A stretch of 64,000 bases of DNA from Cinclus cinclus. Its lineage: Eukaryota > Chordata > Aves > Passeriformes > Cinclidae. Positions 12,561 through 26,100 of the stretch are shown here, one piece after another. The stretch is from positions 8,956,148-9,020,147 of the forward strand of contig NC_085067.1 of assembly GCF_963662255.1 (NCBI RefSeq). Reading direction: 5' to 3'. A program made the translations under genes and the position numbers. The number at the start of each line of letters is the position of its first letter. Within the stretch, counting starts at the first letter, position 1. Below the pieces are notes generated by a model. The model saw nothing but the letters and a program-made list of their open reading frames with translations, searched no databases and was not told where the DNA came from.

Positions 12561-12920
12561 ACTGTGGAGAGTGTGCTGTGGTTCTCTGAGTAGCTCACTG
12601 TAAACTTGAGGTGAGAGGCCTTTTGTGGGGTGGCCCCAGTTGCCCCTGTTTGGGTGAGAGGCTCCTAACTGGGCAGCACGTTCCAGAAGGTTCCACACCT
12701 CCCTCCATTGTGACGACAGGGCAGCACAGAACCCTCTTGGTCCTCTGCTTCCACGGATGGCCAGTGTTGTGGGTTGTCCCCCAGGGGGGTGGCAGTGCAG
12801 TGGAGAGGCAGGAGGGATGGTTTTGTCCTGGGGGTGCCTCTCCTGCCTTACCTGTGCCAGAGAAGCACATGGGCTTTACATGGCCAGGTCTGCCACACTC
12901 CGAGCTGCCCCTGTATCAGG
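12561..12920. other. GC-richer non-coding stretch
   Basis: Open frames of 60-107 codons overlap on both strands (12595-12962) in GC-rich sequence. None resembles a protein family. Confidence 0.4.
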
Positions 12921-12994
12921 GATGGGCACAGTGAAGAGGTGATGGGCAGAGTGAAGAGATGACAGACACAGTGACAGACAGAGTGAAGAAGTAG
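12921..12994. repeat. Imperfect 20-bp tandem repeat
   Basis: GATGGGCACAGTGAAGAGGT (12921-12940) is followed by GATGGGCAGAGTGAAGAGAT (12941-12960), then two decayed shorter units built on GACAGACA and AGAGTGAAGAAG up to 12994. This gives a little under four imperfect copies. Confidence 0.8.
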
Positions 12995-13278
12995 TGGCTG
13001 CACAGCAGCTGCAGCTAGGAGGTACCTAAAGCATGGGCACATTTACTGTGGTGCTCACCCTGTTACCAAGGTCTCCTGTAGCCTCTCTTCCCTCTTTTCT
13101 AATCGGGGATGCTGCCTGGTTGCTGTAGACTGATAATTATAAGCTTTTTGCCACTATTTAATCATCCAGATTTTCTTACAGGCTGACTGGGATTTTGTTG
13201 CAAAATGGGCCAAATGCTGCCAGCAAACGGAAGGTTTGGGGCCAGCTGCTATAGGGACCTCCTAAAGCTGTGTCATGC

Positions 13279-13402
13279 TCAGGGCAGAGTCATCGGTGCT
13301 CATTTGTGTTTCAGTTTTAGCATATTTGGTTAAGCTTGCAATGTTGAGGAAATGAAAAATGGAGGGATTTTCAAGAAAGTCTGTAAGGGTTATCTAACTC
13401 AA
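13279..13402 (+). repeat. Dispersed direct repeat, copy A
   Basis: A 124-bp segment beginning TCAGGGCAGAGTCA and ending with CTAACTCAA. It recurs in the same orientation at 14753-14874. By eye the copies differ at nine positions, all transitions, plus one 2-bp gap (AAGAAAGTC versus AAGAGTC). That is about 92% identity. Similarity stops sharply on the left and fades on the right. I do not recognise the sequence as CR1 or any other named element. Confidence 0.93.
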
Positions 13403-14752
13403 CTGCAGTGCTCACCCCATAATGGCTCTTCTGCAAAGCTAGAAGCTGTTAAATCTCCAAAGTGACAGACTCCAGAGGGGATGGGATAGTTGGAGCTGTT
13501 TGGTCTAGGCAGAAGAAAAGCTGATTGCCTGTGCTGGAGCCTGATGGGGGTCAGGTCGCCTCCAACAGGGAAACCTGCCATGGGATTTTTGGAAATGCAA
13601 GATGTCATGAATTCTGTGTTTTCTTGTCTTTTCAGAAAATCTGAACTTCCCATGTTTACATTTTTCTGTGCCTTTCTGGGGTGTTACATTAGCAGAGAAG
13701 TGGGGCAAGGGGTACAAGGAGCTGTTTTGCAGGGTTGGGGTGTACTGGGGAGAAGTGCAGCTCTGCCCAGGCCTGACCTCCCCCTGCTGTCTGATGAGGC
13801 ATTATGGCTTCAGGGTGTGGATGTATCACGTCCTTATCGTTTACCTTTTTTGCTGGAAATATTTTGACACGTGATATTGCAGGCAGACGTGTGGGCTGGC
13901 TGAAGTGACTGCAGATCTGGGCTGCACCTTGGTGTCCTCCTTCCAAAAACCAGCCAAGTCATCATCTAAACACACAGCCCTGTTTGAGTCATCACAAAAA
14001 TGTAATTTAAGTGGGACTGAGAGTTCATATCTAAATTTACCTCCTTAGGGATCTGTTTTTGAGGTGGCTGGTGTTGCCAGTGTGGGAAATGTGGTGTCAG
14101 GCCCCCAGTCTGTGGGATTTCTGTGGGGATAGAGGCTCCTGGCCTGATGTTGGTGAGCTCCTTGGGTTCTTGGTGGTACCTCATGTATTTTGCTGGTGCT
14201 CCTTTATGAACTGGCATTGGGAAAAATAGTCCTTATGTTGACGGCCTCCATGGTCACACAGGATGCCGAAAAATAGACTTGTGAAGTGCTGGCTGTGCAA
14301 GGTCCAAAACCTCAGCTAAGTTTGCTGAAAACATTGTGCGCTGCCATGAAATCTCCTGCTGTTGGGTCCCTTTGGAAGTGCTCCTATTCAAATGTACTTA
14401 CCTCCAGTTCAACATAATTATTTGGGCTTTGAATGTGCCATAAAGTATCTTGTTTTCTGATTCTCATTGAGCATCTTTGTGCTTTCCAACATGGAGCATG
14501 AGGAGTGTCTGCCATCGCTTTGGAACATGGGAATTTATCCTGGTGGGAGGGTTGCTGCAGAGGGTTGTGTCTGTTTGCCTTCATTATTTACTCCTCATAT
14601 TGCTACTAAAACTTCATGTGGCTTAGAGTTACCGAGATTTGTGCTACTTTAAGCAGCTGGCCATGTTTTGTTGGCTTTCAGAGAGGGCAAGAAAATCCTC
14701 CTAGTGTCGGTAATGAGTTTATAAATGCTCCTTATCTGTAGATTAGGTGGAG
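13403..14752. other. Spacer between the two direct repeats
   Basis: 1.35 kb of unique-looking sequence. A 125-codon plus-strand frame (13490-13867) overlaps minus-strand frames of 70-85 codons. Nothing recognisable is encoded. Confidence 0.4.
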
Positions 14753-14874
14753 TCAGGGCAGAGTCACTGGTGCTCATTTGTGTTTCAGTTTTAGCATATT
14801 TGGTTAAGCTTGCAACACTGAGGGAATGAAAAATGGAGGGATTTTCAAGAGTCTGTAAGGATTGTCTGACTCAA
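14753..14874 (+). repeat. Dispersed direct repeat, copy B
   Basis: The second copy of the segment at 13279-13402, 1,474 bp downstream and in the same orientation. It shares the long identical core from GGTGCTCATTTGTGTTTCAG through AAGCTTGCAA and the later GAATGAAAAATGGAGGGA. It lacks two bases relative to copy A near 14849. Confidence 0.93.
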
Positions 14875-17279
14875 ATGGAGATGGATTTTGTTTCCTGTAG
14901 CTTCCTGGAAAAACATAAGGAGGGTGTGTACACATGCACACACACAAACATGTGCTATGTGCTGCTCTGTGTAAATACAGCACTTTTTCTTTTTGTCACA
15001 TCTGATGGGAGATCTTTTGTAACTGAATAATGTAATACAGAATTATAAAGATAATGAGTGGAGTTTTCCATGGCAGTGCCAGGATTTGTCTGTTCTTCCC
15101 TGCTGCTGTACAGACCAGACATTGCTGGAAATCAGACCACAGCTCTTGCTTGCTAAAGCCTGAGTTTAGTGCCTGTGGGCCCTGGATCAATCTGGTAAAA
15201 GTCAATCTGAAAAGCTAGCTCTGAGGTCTTTGCATGTGAAAATGTTGCAGTAATCGACTTTTCAGGGTGCACATGGGGGGTTCGAGGACGTTTGTCAGCC
15301 CCACACGAGTTCAGCTCTGCTTTCCTGCCCTGTCTCTGGGGGGGGGGGGGTGATGAGGATGCAAATCCTGGTGTCCTAAATCCTTGTGTTAGGCTGCTGT
15401 GGAACACTGTTCTCTGGACTCTCTACCTGTTTTAGACCACGGAAAATGCCCAGCAGCTGCCTCAGGCTGCGAATGCTGTACCAGTGATGCCAACCTTGGG
15501 AACCAGGCAGGGCTTCTCTGCATTAGAAAGATGAACATCACTTCCCTGTAATCCCACCTTGTCACAGAAGGAGCCAGAGCAAAAAACACGTAGATGTAGT
15601 AACTGCTGATTTCAGTCAGGGTGAGCTCTGAATGCACCAGTATTTCTGTAGGGTCTGAAGCCAGATGTGAAGCCATGATGGGAGATCCTGGACAAATCAC
15701 TGGGAAATGCAGCATTAGCCATGGATGAGACAGGTGGCCTTAATGCATTGTCGGGGCTGTCCCCTCAAGGAGCAGCTCCTGTTGGGTGCTGCACTGTGTT
15801 AGCTGTGAGTGCAAACGAGTGCTGCTCCACTGTCCAGAGAGGAGGATCCAAGTGCTAATTCCTTCTGCCAGAGCCAGTTTCTCTGGGGACATCCATTGGC
15901 ATTCCTTCGGCTGCTAATTTGGATGCTAGTTAGGGTTGAATGGATTTACTGTGCTCTCAAGGCTAAAAGGCATTGAGAAATTTCCTTTGCAAAGCTGTTG
16001 CCCAGCTCTCAGAGCTGCCCCAAGGGGACCCCCGTTGCCTGTGGGTGGGTGACTGCAGCAGGTTTTTGTCTTTGCTCTGAACTGGGGGTTTGTGTTCTCC
16101 TGCTCCTCTGGTGACAGAGAAGAGTGAGGCAGGGCTACTGAAAGCTGTGTTAGTGATGCCTGGAGATGCACTTTGCAGTGGTCAGAGCGGCCATCCATGC
16201 CTGTGCAGAGCAGTGGAATGCTGCCAGGCTCCCTCCCTCCCCACTGCCACCTTCCTGTGCAGCATCTGCCCAACAGCTCCCAGCACACTCGAGGATCTGT
16301 GGAATCCTTGAGATAATGAAAAGCAAGTAACAGGAGTATCAGAGCATTGTGTTCTATATAGCAAGAGATATTTAAGTGCCTCTGTGGAGGTTCTCAACCT
16401 GCTTTTCATGTACAAGGGAAAAGCCTCTGCTGCTTTCCTGTTATGCCCTTTCCCTTCTGCTGCTGTAAGGAGAGGTGACTGCAGTCTGTTGTGAGGAAGA
16501 TGCAAACCTAGTGCATTTAAGTGTTTTTTTGGTTTTAAAAGCATCTTTTCAGATTTGTGACCAGTACTTCTCATCAATGCACGACATAGCCTCTGCTGCT
16601 GCCATCTGAGATGACAGCATGTCTGTGCTGGGAGAACTGGACTGTCCAGGCTGTGTTCCATGGTATCCATGGTGTGGGGGTTTAGCACAGCCCAGGCTTC
16701 CTGGCTGCAGGTGGGTATGGTTATGGCCTGACTGAAAACAGCTGCTCTGGAGAGCTTTATTTGGTAGGAAATGCCTGTTGGTGTTTCATGGAGCTTTCCT
16801 GAGGCGTGTCCCATGGCACACCCCTTTGTGTGAGGGTGCTGGAAGGGCAGAGGGCAAAGCCCTGGCGAGTTCAGTATAAATGCTGAGGTGTTTCTGCCTT
16901 TGTGACTGATGAGCAGAGGTCATGCCACCCTCAGGAGTCCTTTGACAAACACACCCAAGCAGATCCCTCCTGCTGGTTCACCAAACATCTCTATAGGAAC
17001 CAGCGGGGGCAGGAGCACTACTGTTCTTTGTAGGACTCATTTTGGGACCTGTTTAATGACTGCTCTGATGAATCATCTAAGAAAGGGAAGCTTTAAGAGA
17101 TAGAGACCTTCCAACTTTCTTCCTCCTGAGCATGAGTCTAACTCTGCTTACACAGTTTCTCTTTCCCTCCTGGATCAGTCCATGTGGAGTGATGAGCATG
17201 CCAGTTTATTGGGATGGCCAATGTTTGTATTTTGTTTTTAATGTAGTACAGCCAGCTAGTTCACTGGTAGCCTTCACTT
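14875..17279. other. Non-coding stretch with a 13-G run
   Basis: 15338-15350 is a run of 13 consecutive G. A 210-codon minus-strand open frame (16182-16814) is the longest non-repetitive frame in the window, but it has no recognisable domain, membrane segment or compositional bias that argues for coding. Short CA-rich sequence lies at 14931-14952. No gene is supported. Confidence 0.45.
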
Positions 17280-17560
17280 CAAGATTGTTAACATTATCCT
17301 ATGACAATATATAATGTGTGGTTAATCCTATTTCCTGCAATCAATATGGTAATAGTAATTAAGTATCTGAATTATGAAATACTTATTTTGTTTATTTTCA
17401 AAATCACACAAACTTCCTTCAATTAGATACATAAAGCTAAATTATTTAATATCAGGAACTGAATCCAAGTCATCTGCACACTAAAAAGCCTTGTTTCTAT
17501 CAAGATAGGGTTTATAACCGTTGTAGGTTTTGTGAGTTCTTGTGAATTGTTATATTTCCC
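17280..17560. promoter_or_regulatory. AT-rich block, possible conserved element
   Basis: Strongly AT-rich, without simple repeats and without open frames. It contains GGTAATAGTAATTAAGTATC near 17348-17367 and CAATTAGATAC near 17419. It looks like the other candidate elements in this window but is less distinctive. Confidence 0.2.
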
Positions 17561-19672
17561 AGTGATTTTTCAAGTTGTCTTTTAACATCAAGAATTTAGA
17601 AATATGATAGGCCAGCTCTTCCAGTTGTGGAATTAGAATCCAGACCAGCCCATACAAGCCAGATCTTTGGTCTGTGGCATTTTTTCTGTGGCAAATTAGA
17701 GGTTTTCTGTCTCTGTATCCTGAAGGCTTCATCTTCTCTCGTGGGTGGGAGCTGATGTCTGCCCCTTCAGCCTCGTGCTGCCCAAAGGCTGCTGGAGCCA
17801 TGAACGCCCTGGTGGCTCAGCAGAGGGATGGGGTCAAATCCAGGATGTGAAACCAGAGCTCACTCAAACTTTGGTGGACCAGGTGATTGTGTCTCTTGAA
17901 CTGCTGCTCTGCAGACGCTGGTGGGTGTCCTGAACACCCCACTGCCCCAGGGAGCTGCAGGTTGCTCTTCCCCTGCATCCCTACTCAGGGATGGAGGCAC
18001 AGGAGATGCTCCAGTTGTTTCAGTGGTATCCATACTGTGAACAGCACATCTGCTGACCTCACTCTGCCTGCAGATTATCAGAAGAAGGGAGTAGCTGCGG
18101 ACTCCTCTCTGACTTGTACCCAATGGGCTGTACATCCATTCAGAGCTCTCTTCCTGAGGATGCAGAGCATGCTGCATTTTCCACCCTGGTGGTGTTTTTC
18201 ATTCTTGAGTTCTTGCTTATCTTTATTCAGCCCAAGCTCTGTTATTCAGTTCATTTTGTCCCTGACAGGTTTTCATTTCCTTTATAAATATATAGCATTT
18301 TCATTGGCCTCTTGGCTGTGAAAAGGATTTAATACATTGCTTTCTCCACACTTGCTTTTTTTTGTTACTATCAAAGGCTATTCTTTCTTTTCCCAGTCCC
18401 TTGAATAATCACTCGAGACAGTAAAGGAGTCTTTCTACATAGCTGCATGCTTGCAATACATGGTAATAAATATTAAGCTCCTTATGAATTGTAGCAACTT
18501 GTGTTTTGATTTAAGTTTTAGCAATTGGAGATGGCTATTGACTTGTAGACAGAATGTTATGTGGTGAATTTCCAAAGATCTGCCTACTGAATACACATCT
18601 GCTTGTACATACAGGCATTTATGCACTGCTCCTCACTTTGCAATGCAAATGTGTGATCTGCAAGTCCAATATGGGTTCTTCTGTGTGCAGGAAGTGTGAG
18701 GCAGGATCTGAGCTCAGGCTCTGAATTCCAGTCCCGTTCTTGCCATTATTTCTGTGAGTTGAGGCAAAAGTTCCTTCCTGTCCTCCATACCTCAGCATAA
18801 GGCTCTGCAAAATGGGGGTGACAATACCAGTGGCACCATGCAGTGCTGTATGGAGCTGAAGAGAGAGGCTGGAAGCACTCCTGCCATTTGAGCAGTGCCT
18901 TTCCTTATGGAAATGTGGTACCTTTCCATCCAGGTGAGATGGAAATCCAAGAGATGCGGGCATTCATTCTGAACCAGTTCATTTCCAAAAGGATTCTGGC
19001 TTGGGTTTAGCCCCAGATACAAACCTTGTGAAAACAAACAGGGCACTGAAAGCCATCAGGAGAAGTTTCCATCACTTTTGAAAGCTGGAATCGAAATACA
19101 GAAAACTGACCAAATATATAAATGTCTGCTGTGGTGCTGGCAGCCTGGTGGTGCCTCAGCTTCCCAGGAAACCCCATTGTCCCAGCCAAGGGACCTGCCA
19201 GAAAGGAGTAAAGAGAGAAGCAGGCAAACATAATTCAACCTTTCATTGGCTTTAATATTTTGACATAAACTTGATAGAAAAGGAAGGGATTTCTCTTTGC
19301 ATGTGCTGTGATTTATATTTTGAGGTGAACTGCTTCTCTGTTGTACTAGAAGATAAATGTGCTATATATTCAGCTGCTGTTACCTATTAGTTTTCTCTCT
19401 CTAGCTCATGTAGAAGAAATTTCAGTGTGCCCAAGTCGGGAGCTGTCTTTCCTGAGGGATTTGTGGCATGGATCCATGTGTCCCAGAAGTCCCACAGTCG
19501 TTATTGTATTTCCATTTTCCTGCAATGTTCAGCATTTTTTTCATATCACCTTCCTTGGAGTGTTCCTCTTATTATTTTCTCTGCTGGTTTAAACAGTCCA
19601 CAACATCTGTTCCTAATTTTATAAAAGTATGAAATTCCATTCCTGGATCTGTTTGAAGCATAGGAATCAAAT
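17561..19672. other. Non-coding stretch, nothing recognised
   Basis: Open frames up to 144 codons (17887-18321, plus strand) overlap one of 105 codons on the opposite strand. No domain or exon structure is visible. 18280-18640 is AT-rich. Confidence 0.4.
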
Positions 19673-19698
19673 ACACACACACACACACACACACACAC
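19673..19698. repeat. (AC)13 microsatellite
   Basis: Thirteen uninterrupted AC dinucleotides, preceded by AAAT and followed by GTCCCC. Likely polymorphic in length, as dinucleotide tracts of this size usually are. Confidence 0.98.
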
Positions 19699-19949
19699 GT
19701 CCCCTATGGAACAAAGCGTCTTTTTGCCATTGAAATATATTATGCCTAAATATATACTTGGGGGAAAAAAAAGTCAGTATCACATTTATATTGTGAACTG
19801 GAGAGCAGATAGAGGTATGTCACCCAGCTCAGTCTCTAGAAAGGTTTGCCTGGATTTAATTGGGAGCCATGTGCCACGAGTGTGGGAAGTGGTGTTGGGC
19901 AGTGGTGCTGTGAGCAGGCAGGTCAGTGCAAGGGGTCAAATTGGTCCAA

Positions 19950-20117
19950 AAGGGCTGTCCAGCCCTGGCAGCGAGGGCGTCCCCATCCCTGGAGGGATTT
20001 AACAGATGTGTGGATGTGGCACTTGTGGACATGGGTTAGTGGTGGCTTTGGGAGTGCTGGGATAATGATTTGACTCAATGTTCTCAAAGGGCTTTACCAG
20101 CCTAAGTGTTCTTGTGT
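19950..20117 (+). mobile_element. CR1 LINE 3' end fragment
   Basis: A forward-orientation CR1 tail of a different subfamily from the 1.6-1.9 kb copy. It contains CCCCATCCCTGGAGGGATTT at 19980, then GGATGTGGCACTTGTGGACATGG. A TGACTCAATGTTCTCAAAGG run follows near 20070, then CTTTACCAGCCTAAGTG, where the family has TTTTCCAACCT followed by an ATTCTGTG-type tail. It is heavily diverged, with insertions such as the extra GCGAGGGCG near 19971. Similarity may begin some tens of bases earlier, so the left boundary is soft. Confidence 0.82.
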
Positions 20118-23100
20118 CTCTGTGGTGGCACAGACAGAGAGGCACTGCCAGCATGTGGGGCTGTGCCCTGGACTGGAGCTGTGTCCTGTGGGTAATTTAT
20201 GTTGATGGTTGTTAGGGCATTTCTGTGTGAGGATGGTATGGGAGCTGCAGGAGCTCTCAGTGCCTGCTGGCATGCCAGGAGTCTGTGCAGGGCTTACAGA
20301 AATGGGTCAGAATGGCCTCACAGAGAGCCATCACTGCCTCTGTGCACTTGAGGAGATGGGTAGAGAGGGGGAGAAAAGGTGGTGAGTAAGAAGTTAGTGG
20401 AAAAGAGAGCTTGGCTTACGTGATGAGGAGGGAGAGTTGAAATGATTTTTGCAGTCTGCCTACTACCCCAGCAGAATCTGGATCTGTTGCAGGATCTGAA
20501 CCTGGACAGCAGGAGAGCAGATGTCTGAACAGGGTCTGAGCACAGCTGTGACTCATGGCTGAATGACTTGGGATGATAGATGGTCACTGCTCAAAGGGTA
20601 ACTGGCTGGTGCAGCCAGGGACCTTCTCTGGATCAGTTATGTCCAAGGACTAAAATACCAAGCTGCCCTTTGAAAGCATCTTTGATGGTTGGTTGTTTCT
20701 CTCACTTGATTTGAGCTGAGGGCAGGAAGCGGTGCAGCGGGGTTTGATTTCCTTTGAGATACCAGGTTTGGTACTTTGCTCTTGCAGTGACTTTGGCTGG
20801 CTTCAGATCAGCCCCTCTCTGAATGTGGGAAGGGTACATATGGAAGGAGAATGAGTTGCAGCCATATCACAGTGTGGCCTGCATGAATTGCATTTCCCTC
20901 TCTGCTTCTGTTCAGCCAGGACTGGTGGCACCCAGGCCATCTGTGCAATGACAGAAAGCATCTGCATGGTCTGAGAGGTGGATCTCCTGCCCGAGCTGCC
21001 TTCACCTTTTCTTTGAAAAGGAGCAGCTCACTCCACATTGGGTTTACTGGAAGATTTAGCTTGAAAATAGGTGTCTGATTAAAACATTGAACTTTGCTTG
21101 TGTTCCTGCCATTATATTTCAGACCCATCACCTGGCTGAGGTTGGGACTCTGGAGCAGGAGGAGCACAATTCTTACAGGCTGATGATTCTCAGTCCCTTC
21201 TCTTTGGTGTTTTGTCTGAGATTTCCATGTAGCATCCCATCTCAGGACTGCCTGAACATAAGGAGATGTTTTACCTTTTATATATTTGATGAGATTTTTT
21301 CATCTGGTGATCTCAATTAATTAAGCCTTGTAGTACTACTTTGAGTTATATGAAAGCTGGATGGATACCCTCTTGCTCCCAGATGATGTTGAGCTGCTGA
21401 AGCAATAGGTAACTGACTGAAACCAGATTAAAGCTCTATTATTCACATAGATGTTAATCATGAGCAGGGATTCTTTGCACACTGCAAAACTCCACATATC
21501 TTGCTGGTCTTTGAAGGAAGAACAAGGCTAAAAATAAAGGTTATGAGTGATTACCATGTCCTCCTTCAGGGAGTGGGCTAGCAGAGTTTTTGAAGAATTG
21601 GAATGAGCACTGGAGATGTTCATAGAGAACTCATCTTTGTTTTCAGCACTCTGTCCCTGAGCATGGAGTTTGGATGGGGGTGTCTCTTACGTAAATGCAG
21701 ATATTGGATCAGAAACTGATCTTACTAAATGGGTTAGAAAAAGTGGTAGCTTCAAAAAACTAAAAGAATTGGGTATTTTTAGCCCAGTCTGCAGTGTGTT
21801 GGTGCCATTGGTCTGCTTATGTAGTGCCCCTGTGCATCTGATTATCGTGAAGCACGAGTGGTACCCTGGGTTCTTTAGGAATATTGCTGGGCAGAAGGCA
21901 TTCTTGGAGCTTGCGTCATCTTTAGGAATGGAGCCCTTCCAAACAGATTTGCTATAATAGGATGCACTGGAGAGAACATAAACACAGGAAAATAATGTCA
22001 GGAAATACTCTCACTTAGAAAAAATACTCAGACACGTCATTTATGTCATAGTTTTCCTGTGAGAAATGTGCCTAGTAATAAAACCTTTATAAGTACCCCA
22101 AATCTGAAGCCAAAAGCTACTTCATTCTGAATTGTTTTCTACCTCCTGTAAATGTATTGAGTTACAGTTGTTGCAGTGGATGCTTCACAGAAATACTACT
22201 GCATGTACTGGAGAGAAGAGGCCAACCACCAGAAAAAGCTGGAACCCATGATCCTTTCTTATCAGTGGCCTCTGTTAATATGGGTTTCTGCCCTCGTTTA
22301 GTGCTTATGAGCTAAGATAGGACTTCTGTGTTGAAATGCTGGTGGCTGGATTGAGTTTCTTGTTTGGCTTGTCCAGCAATGGATAGAAATGCTGGAGTGA
22401 TTGTCTCCTTCCACATGGCAAGTCTGAAGCTCATGTTTGCCTGTCACTGGGCTGTAGGAAGGTGGGTTTGGCTGTCCTCCACAGCTGTACACATATTTGC
22501 TTCTCACACTATGCTTGAATTTGTGTTTCTTGCAGCTCCTCCTGTGCCATCAGTAACTTGCAGGAAGGGTTTTACAACGCTGGTTCTGCTGCTGTGTGGA
22601 TTTGGGCCCTTGCAGAGGTGCCACGGGAGCAAGGTGGGATGTGTGCCACTGCTCCATCTTCCCTTCAGGCACTGTCACTGCTCCTGCTCTGCTGAGTTCA
22701 TGCCATGAAGTAAAATGCTGTCTTGGGAGGTTGCTGGGTATTGTGCTTTATATGTTGCTGATAAGCTCAGAATTTCCTATTTTGTCTCCTAAGGAAATCC
22801 TTTCCTGGCTCTCTGAGGTCTTATGTGGTCCTTCATTCCCATGAGATCCTCCTGTCCCAGTGCCTTCAACACGTAATGGCCCCAGTGCTGTACAGGAGTG
22901 TCTGAAACATGACAGGACCAGGGACCTCACAGTGTGGCAAGGTTTTCAGCCAAGGCTTCCCAAGTTCTGGCTGTGATGCTGCCCTCTGGGGAGGTGGCCA
23001 TCCCTTGTGCCCACTGCTGTGTCAGGCATATCCAGAGAGTCTACAGATTTCTCCAGGTGTTAGAATTAGGTTAAGAACAGTCCCAGGTTTGGCCACGCAG

Positions 23101-26100
23101 TTTTGAGAACCCACTTTGATCTGAACCTGATAACTCCATTCAGGACAGATCCTCTAGAGCTCCAGGAGAAGAGCTATAGGCTCTTCTCCACTTGCCTCAT
23201 TAGCATTGCAGGTGTCCTCAAGGCTCTCTCTTCACAGGACAGATCACTGCTTCATCTGAGGGTGCTGGGGAATGCTATGTATTAGGATGTATGGGGCATT
23301 CTACTCTTCAGAATAATTTCCCTGGTTTGGGTTAGTTTTGCTTTGCTACCCCTGCATACCATGTGGAGAGGCTACACTGGCAGAGTTTCAGTAAAAGCCA
23401 GTTCTGCATAAATCCTGGTTATCTTGGATGTGTTTTGTTATTGTGTTGTAGGGTTTAAGTTTGTTTAATTAATAGCTGGAAGGAGGAAATCTTCTCTTTC
23501 TCAGGGTAGCAAGGACAGATCTCACAATCTCAGTGGTCAAGAATGAAGCAACTGCCAACAATACTCCAGTCTCTTTGAAATGTGATTATATGGTTCAAGC
23601 TTAGCCCTGTGAAGTGTAATAAAAAGCAGCAGGAGACTATAGCAAGGCTGAAATATCATGCTGCTGCCTGCTTTTACCAGTTCATACTGCCTTTTGAAGA
23701 GTTGTTTTCTTGGCAAGAGGTTGGCCAGCAGCCTGAGCAAGGCAGAGCCAAAGCCAGGAGAGGTCTGGGGTCCTGGAAATAGTTATACCTTTGAAACAGC
23801 TGTCCTTGGAGTACAGGAAATATCTAACCTGGATTAATTCTGATGAGAACAGAGAATTGGTTTGGAAAGGTGAAAATCTTGTGCATTTACAGTTTCTTTT
23901 CAAACTCCAGGTGTGTAGATATGTTGTCTTCTCCAAGCCATTTAGAGAGTGAGCAGCACAGAGGGCTGCAGGGTCAAATTCTGAACAGTGGCAGAGGTGA
24001 TATCCAGACACATTATATAGTCAGAGGATGTGCTTGTGGTTTCAGAGATCCTTAATCCAAACTAAAGCAAAAAAAGGGTCAGTGTGTTGGCACTTGCAGT
24101 CATAGTTCAGTGGTGTGGGAGCACGAGGGCTGAGAGAACCTCCTGGACCTCCTGTGGGTCCATGTGGCCCCACGAAGTGCTGGGTTAGTTGTAGCCAAGT
24201 CATTACTACAGAGAGCCAGGGAAGGCATTTGGCAAGCCCCTGTTCCTTGTTCTGCCATCTCTCTTGTGGCCTCTTTCCCCCAGGGCTGTTTCTGTGTGTC
24301 TCTCCAGCCTTGGTGCATTGTGTTGCTGAAGTTTCTCTCCTTGCCCCTCCTTTCCTCATCCTGAAATCCCAACCTGCCTCTTTGAGGCCGTCGCTGTGTT
24401 TAGCTGCCAATGTGTTTCACAGACCTGTTGCAACTCCAATTTCCACAGATGAGGTTTGGCATAACAGAAACATACATCCTCCCTTTCCTTATGGTGACTG
24501 GGGAGAACAGAGGGTATTTCCCCAGCTCCTTCCCTGCAGTCACTGGAGTTCCAGCACTGGAGGGTCTCCCCTGCAAGCTGCTAAGGGTGAGACTGTGATG
24601 GATTGACTCTGCCTTCTGTTAACACCAGCACTGCCTTTCATGCCCTGTTGCTATTTGTGTTTTTTGATGAATGATTAATTAGAAAAATAATCATTTGTAA
24701 ATTGTGAGTGAACCAGACGTTTGGCCTTTCCTGTAGGGAAATTGAGGCTCCAAGCTCTGCTCCAGCATGCAGCCTGCTCACAAATGCAGGAGTATTCCCA
24801 GGCTAGTGATGAATTTACATGAAGTTCCCTTTCAGCATTTTAATGACTGTTACAGCTGAGTAACTAATGAAAGATATTAACAAACAGAAGAAGTAAATAT
24901 TTAATTTTTCTATAGCATTTTTCCAGCTTGTGGCAGCTAGTATTTTAAATGTAGGTACAGGAGGATTTCTGCCCCAACTGTCTACCTCTGCCTGGAGTAC
25001 AAAGCTTGCTGTATGTGCTGGACAGGATGAACACCTCTGTGGTGACAGTCTGCAGTCAGCATCCAATGGCTGTGATTTAGCACGGCCCAAAAGGCATTTC
25101 CCTGCACCAAGGATCATTGCAGTTCGTGGTTCTTGTGAAGATGAGGTGGCCACAACAAGGTCATTCAGTAAACTACAGTGATTAGTGACTCCATCAAGAA
25201 AAGCTGCTGAACGCAGCAGGGAACAGTCATTTGAAATGTCTCAACTCTGATAATTTACCTTCTTCCACCCTTTAGTATTTCTTCTCACTCTTTTGCCTGA
25301 AAAAATGCGCTGGGGAGGATTTTCTGCCGGGCCTTGTTATCTCCCAGCAGATTCTCTTGCTTGTTTTTCTGTTGTTTTCCTCTGTGACTCACCAGGATGT
25401 GATGATCTGGTTTACTGGGGCTTGGGGTCAAGCTGAGGGATGCTCTCCAGCCTGAGAGGTTCTGCCCATGTTGTATTCAGATATGCAGGGAGAATTGGGG
25501 CAGAAGTTGCCTAGAGGAAAGGTTTGCAAAGAGGGTTTGTCAGCGGCTTCAGCTGTGTTTTTTAGCAAGTGTGGGGCTGGCTGTGTTATTTTGGCACATG
25601 GTGAACCAGAGCCGTGCACAGACAGTGTCATGGTGGGGTGGCCAGTCCGACAGCCCCAGCGTGTCCAGGAGCACTGCCAGGCATGGGGACACAGTGTCTT
25701 CATCCCCACCTCACTGCCAGGCCCCTGCCTGCTCTGCCGTCGGGGCTTGTGGCAGCAAACCCAGCCAGAGGTCCCAGCACAGCAAATTCGACTCTGTGCA
25801 GTTCTGGAGGGCTGGGGAAGTGTTTGCAGGTACGAGCTATGAACAAATGAGGTGGCTGAGATCCTTGTCTCTTAGGCGTTATGTGCTTTGAGGGGGAAGA
25901 ATAAATCTGTACTCAAAGCCTGCAGGAGCATTTATTTAAGGAAATTTGGCCGAAGTGGTACATCCACTGTGTCACTGTCCATGCAGGGCCCTGCATGATG
26001 TCAGTCTCTCTGCGTTGTCTCTGGCTCAGTCCTTGTTTTTGGCGGAGCTGGTCCAGGCTCCACACGACTGGGATCCAGCTGTCTCGGCTCTTCCCCACGC

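Noticed and set aside
16182..16814. 210-codon minus-strand open frame
   Set aside because: It is the longest non-repetitive frame but shows no domain, no membrane segment and no similarity I recognise. Frames of this length occur by chance in 64 kb of stop-poor sequence.
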